From Thermotogaceae bacterium (GTDB lineage: Bacteria > Thermotogota > Thermotogae > Thermotogales > Thermotogaceae), in NCBI GenBank assembly GCA_027038385.1, contig JALVXE010000093.1:1-11326 (forward strand): a DNA stretch of 11,326 nt. Direction: 5' to 3'. The notes beneath the pieces were generated by a model. That model was not told where the DNA came from. It worked only from the letters and a program-made list of their open reading frames with translations, and did not search any database. The translations under genes were made by a program, and so were the position numbers. Positions 7,413-11,326 of the stretch are shown here, piece by piece. Position 1 is the stretch's first letter. Each line of letters starts with the position of its first letter.

Positions 7413-7736
7413 ATCTGGGAATTGATCTTCCAGTTTTCCGTATCTTTGGGAGTTCTTCTCGTAGTCTTGTGGATCGTATACCTCGTTATAAATGGAAAGT
7501 TTTCCCGGGGTCTTCCCGGGAAGAATATTACTATACTCGAGAAGAAGTACGTAGATAAAGGATCCATGATAGTGTTGGTTCGTCTGATGGACGATTACTA
7601 CTTTTTACTCGTTACTCAAAACGGTGGAACGATAATAAAGAAGCTAGACGAGTTGGAATCAGGTAAGGTTATGACACAGGAAGGTGAGAAAAGTTTCAGA
7701 AGCGTTTTTGGAAAGCGATTCGGGAGGAAACTTTGA
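7413..7736 (+). CDS. fliO: Flagellar biosynthesis protein FliO (FliO/FliZ family), start uncertain
   Basis: A short protein of 104 residues from the TTG at 7422, or 107 from an ATC at 7413. One N-terminal transmembrane segment (VSLGVLLVVLWIVYLVING) is followed by a small soluble domain with LPGKNITILEKKYVDKGSMIV and YYFLLVTQNGGTIIKKL. This is the FliO arrangement: a single helix, then a beta-rich cytoplasmic domain with a basic tail (FGKRFGRKL). FliO helps assemble the FliP ring of the flagellar export gate. Assignment rests on topology, size and its place immediately before fliP rather than on strong motifs. The stop TGA shares one base with the fliP ATG, indicating translational coupling. 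Confidence 0.8.
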   Translation: MWELIFQFSVSLGVLLVVLWIVYLVINGKFSRGLPGKNITILEKKYVDKGSMIVLVRLMDDYYFLLVTQNGGTIIKKLDELESGKVMTQEGEKSFRSVFGKRFGRKL

Positions 7737-8479
7737 TGCGCAAGTTGATCGTCATCTTGATACTCCTATCCGTTTTGGCGTCGTCTCAACCAGTTCCTCC
7801 GCTTCCGAGTATAAACATAAGTTTGGGAAAGGCGAACAGCCCGGACAGTCTAGTCATAACTCTCGAAATTCTCCTCATACTGACCGTACTCACCTTAGCG
7901 CCGAGCATTCTGATCCTCTTCACCTCCTTCACGAGGATAATAGTTGTCTTCTCGTTCTTGAGAAACGGGCTCGGAACGAGGATGACCCCACCAAACCAAG
8001 TTCTCATAGGCCTTGCACTTTTTCTCACACTTCTGATAATGAGACCTGTTTGGAGTGATATGTGGAACAACGCCATAGTTCCCTATATGAACAAAGAGAT
8101 AGGGTACCAAGAGATGTTCAAGAGGATAATGAATAGAGAGAGAAAATTCATGATAGGCGAGCTGAAGAACCATCACAACGAAGACGATGTTTTCTTAATC
8201 GCCAACTCGTCTAACATAAAGGTGGACAAGATAGAAGATGCCCCAAATTCTGTCTTGATACCGGCCTTCATAATGGGAGAACTCGAGGTAGCTTTCAAGA
8301 TGGGAGTCCTTCTTTATATACCGTTCATAGTGGTCGATATGATCGTGGCCTCGATCCTCCTCGCCATGGGTATGATAATGATCCCACCGGTTTTCGTATC
8401 GCTTCCGTTCAAAGTGCTTCTCTTCGTAATGGTGAATGGTTGGGATTTAGTCATTGGCGGACTTATAAAGAGCTTTTGA
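7736..8479 (+). CDS. fliP: Flagellar type III export gate protein FliP
   Basis: 247-residue inner-membrane protein that, with FliQ and FliR, forms the export pore of the flagellar type III secretion system. A cleavable signal peptide covers residues 1-17 (LSVLASSQP), as is typical of FliP. Helices lie at about 42-64 and 86-103, followed by a periplasmic region of about 105-172 and C-terminal helices at about 185-212 and 214-235. The two family signatures are present: FTSFTRIIVVFSFLRNGLGTR (62-82) and MIMIPPVFVSLPFKVLLFVM (213-232). GGGAGG (7722-7727) is eight bases before ATG 7736; a TTG at 7733 is also in frame but less well spaced. FliQ and FliR do not follow: the next gene is a transporter. 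Confidence 0.96.
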   Translation: MRKLIVILILLSVLASSQPVPPLPSINISLGKANSPDSLVITLEILLILTVLTLAPSILILFTSFTRIIVVFSFLRNGLGTRMTPPNQVLIGLALFLTLLIMRPVWSDMWNNAIVPYMNKEIGYQEMFKRIMNRERKFMIGELKNHHNEDDVFLIANSSNIKVDKIEDAPNSVLIPAFIMGELEVAFKMGVLLYIPFIVVDMIVASILLAMGMIMIPPVFVSLPFKVLLFVMVNGWDLVIGGLIKSF

Positions 8480-8575
8480 TCGATTTTGATGGTTTATTGC
8501 GATAATTGTTTCAAAATTGTGAAAAGCCTAGTGAGATGATTCTGTAAACCTCTCGGTTTCATGGTGATATTCGTG
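8480..8575 (+). promoter_or_regulatory. Gap between fliP and the transporter gene; weak promoter candidate
   Basis: A 96-base AT-rich gap without a terminator hairpin after fliP. The best promoter-like element is an extended -10, TGCGATAAT (8498-8506), with TTGATC (8476-8481) 19 bases further upstream; both are weak. A short direct repeat TTTTGAT occurs at 8474-8480 and 8484-8490. GGTGAT at 8563-8568 is the likely ribosome binding site of the next gene. Confidence 0.3.
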
Positions 8576-9733
8576 ATGAGATTCAAAGATATCCCGAAAT
8601 CAGCTCGCATGTATATTATTTATCATGTTTTAATCGCGCCAACTCTTATAAGCTGGTATCTTCTTCCGCTTTACTTGATGATGACAGGATACAATCCTCT
8701 TGAAGTTGGTGTTTTGTTTTCAGTGACGAACGCTCTATCGATTGTCCTTGTGTATATAGTTGGAAAATTTTTCGACAGAGTACCTATAAAATATGGGCTC
8801 GTGACGGTGGAAATTACAAATAGCACAGCGTATTTCTTTTATTTTCTTTCATCGGGAGCTATGAGTGGTTTGTTTCTTCTTTTGGGAAGAATCGCAGAAG
8901 AGGCTTCTTTCATTTTTTATCCGCTGTATCCGGCATATGAGAGAATAATTTATCCAAAACCAAACAGAACAGAGATTCTGAACTGGCATCTCCGGCTTCC
9001 AGAGTTCAGTCAAATTGTTTCCTTTCCAATAATAGGGTATCTTTTGGGATATGTCTTCACAAGGCCATTTCACTATAGAATTTCATTTCTTCTCATATCC
9101 ATAACATCAGTTCTTGCGGCGTGGTATTTGATGAAGTTCTTGGTCGTGGATAAAGAGAGAGAAAAATTGAGCAGGGAATCGTTTAGTTTCAGATTCAGTC
9201 CTCGCTTTTGGAAATTCCTTGTGATAGATTCTTTGATGGCCTTGTCAAATTCTTTAATACCTGAGCTTGTTCTCATAAACTATGTCGTTTTCAAACTCCA
9301 TAAAACATTATTCGAGATTACTCTGATAGAAGTTACCATGAGCATATCTACAATAGCGGCGACATATCTGTCTGACAGAATGAAAAGAGATCAGAGATTC
9401 ATGATATTTCTGGGAATGACACTTGTTTCGGTAAGCCTCTTTTTGATATCGCTTGGAGTTAACTTCCCTATTTTAGTGCCGCTTTACGGTGTGATCCGGT
9501 TTGGCTCCACAGTAATGTTTCCATACTATAGATCTTGGATGTGGTCTTTTGTTCCTCCCAAGAGTAGTGCACAGGTTCATGGAGCTTTGAGCTCGCTTCG
9601 AAAAATCATAGGAATGATGTCACCAGCGATTGCTGGATTTTTGGCAAGCGTTGGTCCAACTTTTCCGTATATTGCATCTGCGACCTTGTATGCTTTCTCC
9701 GCGGCTTTCATATTGATGTTTAAAAAGCTTTAA
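8576..9733 (+). CDS. Major facilitator superfamily (MFS)-type transporter, substrate unknown
   Basis: 385 residues, strongly hydrophobic, with about twelve predicted helices in two six-helix halves separated by a charged loop at about 190-210 (VDKEREKLSRES). The MFS motif A-like loop GKFFDRVPIK occurs between helices 2 and 3 (63-72), and a matching AATYLSDRMKRDQR (261-274) marks the same point in the second half. The C-terminal half carries RSWMWSFVPPKSSAQVHGALSS, resembling motif-rich loops of efflux-type MFS proteins; direction and substrate cannot be read. The start at 8576 (MRFKDIPKSARM) is preferred because GGTGAT is seven bases upstream, while ATG 8561 has no binding site. Codons ending in T (TTT, ATT, CTT) are visibly commoner than in the neighbouring che/fli and radical SAM genes, which may mean recent acquisition. 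Confidence 0.85.
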   Translation: MRFKDIPKSARMYIIYHVLIAPTLISWYLLPLYLMMTGYNPLEVGVLFSVTNALSIVLVYIVGKFFDRVPIKYGLVTVEITNSTAYFFYFLSSGAMSGLFLLLGRIAEEASFIFYPLYPAYERIIYPKPNRTEILNWHLRLPEFSQIVSFPIIGYLLGYVFTRPFHYRISFLLISITSVLAAWYLMKFLVVDKEREKLSRESFSFRFSPRFWKFLVIDSLMALSNSLIPELVLINYVVFKLHKTLFEITLIEVTMSISTIAATYLSDRMKRDQRFMIFLGMTLVSVSLFLISLGVNFPILVPLYGVIRFGSTVMFPYYRSWMWSFVPPKSSAQVHGALSSLRKIIGMMSPAIAGFLASVGPTFPYIASATLYAFSAAFILMFKKL

Positions 9734-9771
9734 GAATATAGATTTCTGGTTCACAATGCCTAAATCAGGTA

Positions 9772-9801
9772 TTGACGCAGCTGGAGCGGTTATATTAAAA
9801 T
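9772..9801 (+). promoter_or_regulatory. Promoter of the radical SAM gene
   Basis: TTGACG (9772-9777, 5/6) and TAAAAT (9796-9801, 5/6) are separated by 18 bases. Transcription would begin around 9808, leaving a leader of about 30 bases. This is the clearest housekeeping-type promoter in the window. Confidence 0.75.
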
Positions 9802-9820
9802 TTACCAACCGGTAAGTAAA
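9801..9820 (+). promoter_or_regulatory. Imperfect palindrome, likely TetR-family operator
   Basis: TTTACCAACCGGTAAGTAAA is a 20-base inverted repeat centred on CC|GG (between 9810 and 9811), with 8 of 10 positions symmetrical. It starts at the last base of the -10 box and covers the predicted transcription start. Length, the TTTAC outer arms and the ACCGGT core fit TetR-type operators. A bound repressor would block initiation. No regulator gene is in the window. Confidence 0.55.
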
Positions 9821-9838
9821 AATGGGAGGTGTATGAAC

Positions 9839-11299
9839 ATGGCAGTAGGAGGCATAAAGGGGATTATCTACAGACAGGCTGGAAAGATGCTTTCCGCTTT
9901 CCTGAGAAAGGCGGATGAGGAGAAATTCGCAAAGCTTCTCAACACATTGAGCGCTCTTTCCAAGGAACCATCAAAGAGCGGATTGAAAAAACTAGCGGAT
10001 ATGGCAGAGGAAAAGCACCCGATGATAACTTCTTGGGTAAAGTTATTTAACAGATCCGCTCCGAAGGTTGTTGAAGGTGTCATAAACAACCTCATAATAA
10101 ATGAGTTCGCTCTCGGTGAACCGATAAGGCAGAAGAACATGCACAAGTACAAGGTGGTTCTTCCAAAGCTCGTCGTTATAAGCCCAACTTACGCATGTAA
10201 TCTGAACTGTGTTGGATGCTACGCCGGGCTTTATGGGAGAAAATACGAGCTCACTAAGGATGAGGTTGCGAGCATAATCAAGCAGGCCAATGACCTTGGA
10301 ATATACTTTTTCATAATAACGGGTGGTGAGCCGTTCTTCTGGCCACATCTTTTCGAGATACTTGAGGAATTTCACGACAGTTACTTCCTCATATACACGA
10401 ACGGAACCCTCATAAACGAAGAGAAAGCTAAGAGGCTCGCAGAACTTGGAAACGCTACGACAGCGATATCCGTCGAGGGATTCGAGCTCGACACGGATTG
10501 GAGAAGAGGAAGAGGGGTCTTCAAAGCCGTCCTGAAGGCTTGGGAAAACTTGAGAAAACACGGAGTCATATTCGGAACTTCCATAACTGCTACAAAACTC
10601 AACCACGACACGATAATGAGTGATAAGTTCTGGGACTTCCTAGAGGAGCAGGGAGTCGCCTACGCTTGGGTGTTCCAGTTCATGCCGGTTGGTATGAACC
10701 CGTCGATGGATCTCGTTCCAACCCCACAGCAAAGGTACGAAAGGTTCTTCAAAACAGAAGAACTCAGACTCTCTGGAAGATTCGCATTCGTTGCAGACTT
10801 CTGGAACCACGGGTTCTTGACGCACGGATGTCTCGCGGCTGGTGCGAAGTACCTGCACATCAATGCGAAGGGATACGCAGAACCGTGTGTCTTCCAGCAG
10901 TTCGCAGTTGATAACATAAGGGAGAAATCACTCCTTGAGATCCTCAAGAGCCCATTCTTCGAGGCGTACAAGAGAATGATTCCCTACAGCAACAACCTCT
11001 TCAGGCCTTGCCCGATAATAGACAACCCGAAAGTCTTCAGGGCTATGGTCAAGCACTTCAACGCCATCCCACAGCACGAGGGAAGCGAAAGGGTTATAAC
11101 GGAGCTCGCACCCGAGATAGACAAACTTGCGGAAGAATGGAAAGTCTATGCAGATAAGCTCTGGTACGAGCACGGCTACGCTGAGAGGTATCCTGTGTTC
11201 CGTGGAATATACAACTATGAGACCAGGATGAAGAGATACGCCAACAAAGAGAACATGTTGGCTGTCGATAAGAAGTACATGGCAGCAGAAGCTAAGTGA
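9839..11299 (+). CDS. Radical SAM enzyme of unknown function with SPASM-like C-terminal cysteines
   Basis: 486 residues. The N-terminal 105 or so residues are mostly helical, ending in an NLIINEFALGEPIRQKNMHKY stretch. The radical SAM core follows: SPTYACNLNCVGCYA with the CX3CX2C cluster ligands Cys120, Cys124, Cys127; ITGGEPFFW (160-168, SAM binding); then IYTNGTLI and AISVEGF strands. The C-terminal part has Cys331 (HGCLAAGAKYLHINAKG), Cys350 (EPCVF) and Cys391 (RPCP). This resembles a reduced SPASM/twitch auxiliary cluster site, as in PqqE- and MoaA-related enzymes. I recall the same layout in a family of Clostridia and Thermotogae proteins annotated only as radical SAM; substrate unknown. 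The start at 9839 has GGAGGTG (9825-9831) seven bases upstream; ATG 9833 is too close. It has its own promoter with a TetR-like operator. Its last codons lie in a large inverted repeat. Confidence 0.93.
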   Translation: MAVGGIKGIIYRQAGKMLSAFLRKADEEKFAKLLNTLSALSKEPSKSGLKKLADMAEEKHPMITSWVKLFNRSAPKVVEGVINNLIINEFALGEPIRQKNMHKYKVVLPKLVVISPTYACNLNCVGCYAGLYGRKYELTKDEVASIIKQANDLGIYFFIITGGEPFFWPHLFEILEEFHDSYFLIYTNGTLINEEKAKRLAELGNATTAISVEGFELDTDWRRGRGVFKAVLKAWENLRKHGVIFGTSITATKLNHDTIMSDKFWDFLEEQGVAYAWVFQFMPVGMNPSMDLVPTPQQRYERFFKTEELRLSGRFAFVADFWNHGFLTHGCLAAGAKYLHINAKGYAEPCVFQQFAVDNIREKSLLEILKSPFFEAYKRMIPYSNNLFRPCPIIDNPKVFRAMVKHFNAIPQHEGSERVITELAPEIDKLAEEWKVYADKLWYEHGYAERYPVFRGIYNYETRMKRYANKENMLAVDKKYMAAEAK

Positions 11300-11326
11300 G
11301 GGGGTTCCCCCTCACTTAGCTTCTGC
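11285..11326 (+). terminator. Perfect 20-bp inverted repeat at the 3' end of the radical SAM gene, probable terminator
   Basis: Bases 11285-11304 pair perfectly with 11307-11326 around TT. The tip is five G-C pairs; with realistic folding about 18-19 pairs form. The 5' arm encodes the last residues (AEAK) and the stop TGA (11297-11299). A following T tract would prove a terminator, but the window ends exactly at the end of the stem. A bidirectional terminator or a fold-back assembly artefact is also possible. Confidence 0.6.

Noticed and set aside
8509..8526. TTTCA/TGAAA stem after fliP as terminator
   Set aside because: Only a short A/T-rich stem without GC core or T tract.
10043..10606. 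187-codon minus-strand frame opposite the radical SAM gene
   Set aside because: No motif, no binding site, and the plus-strand frame is firmly supported by cluster cysteines and the SAM-binding motif.
1..11326. CRISPR arrays, tRNA or rRNA genes, insertion sequences
   Set aside because: No regularly spaced repeats, no cloverleaf-type sequences, no transposase motifs or terminal repeats were seen.

Overview
The window looks like a chromosome segment of a hyperthermophilic or thermophilic Thermotogales bacterium (Thermotoga/Pseudothermotoga-like). Three things point there: the close resemblance, as I remember them, of CheA, CheW, CheY and Pgk to the Thermotoga maritima proteins; heavy use of AGA/AGG and ATA codons; and strong GGAGGTGA-type ribosome binding sites with frequent GTG and TTG starts. 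The closest genus was assigned from memory, not from a search.

Left part, minus strand (about 1-3187): reading in transcription order, an htrA/degP serine protease, a membrane-anchored secreted protein with PEGA-like and FlgD-type Ig-like regions, and the N-terminal three quarters of phosphoglycerate kinase, which is cut by the window edge. An intrinsic terminator sits at the very end of htrA, with the htrA stop codon inside the hairpin. The other two genes are closely spaced and probably co-transcribed.

Middle part, plus strand (about 3224-8479): a tightly packed run cinA - cheA - cheW - cheY - fliO - fliP, diverging from htrA. CinA salvages nicotinamide nucleotides. CheA, CheW and CheY are the core chemotaxis phosphorelay. 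FliO and FliP are the first parts of the flagellar export gate. Gaps are 4, 10, 15 and 3-12 bases, and fliO/fliP overlap by one base, so a single transcript is likely. Several starts are non-ATG; fliO may even begin at ATC.

Right part, plus strand (about 8480-11326): a 12-helix MFS-type transporter whose base composition looks different from its neighbours, then a radical SAM enzyme of unknown function. The radical SAM gene has its own good promoter, with a 20-base imperfect palindrome of TetR-operator type over the predicted transcription start. A perfect 20-bp inverted repeat overlaps its 3' end and reaches exactly to the last base of the window.

I saw no tRNA, rRNA, CRISPR array, insertion sequence or integrase. 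The most interesting items are the TetR-like operator in front of the orphan radical SAM enzyme, the hairpins that swallow stop codons, the possible ATC start of fliO, and the PEGA/FlgD-like envelope protein between htrA and pgk. No complete new system could be demonstrated.
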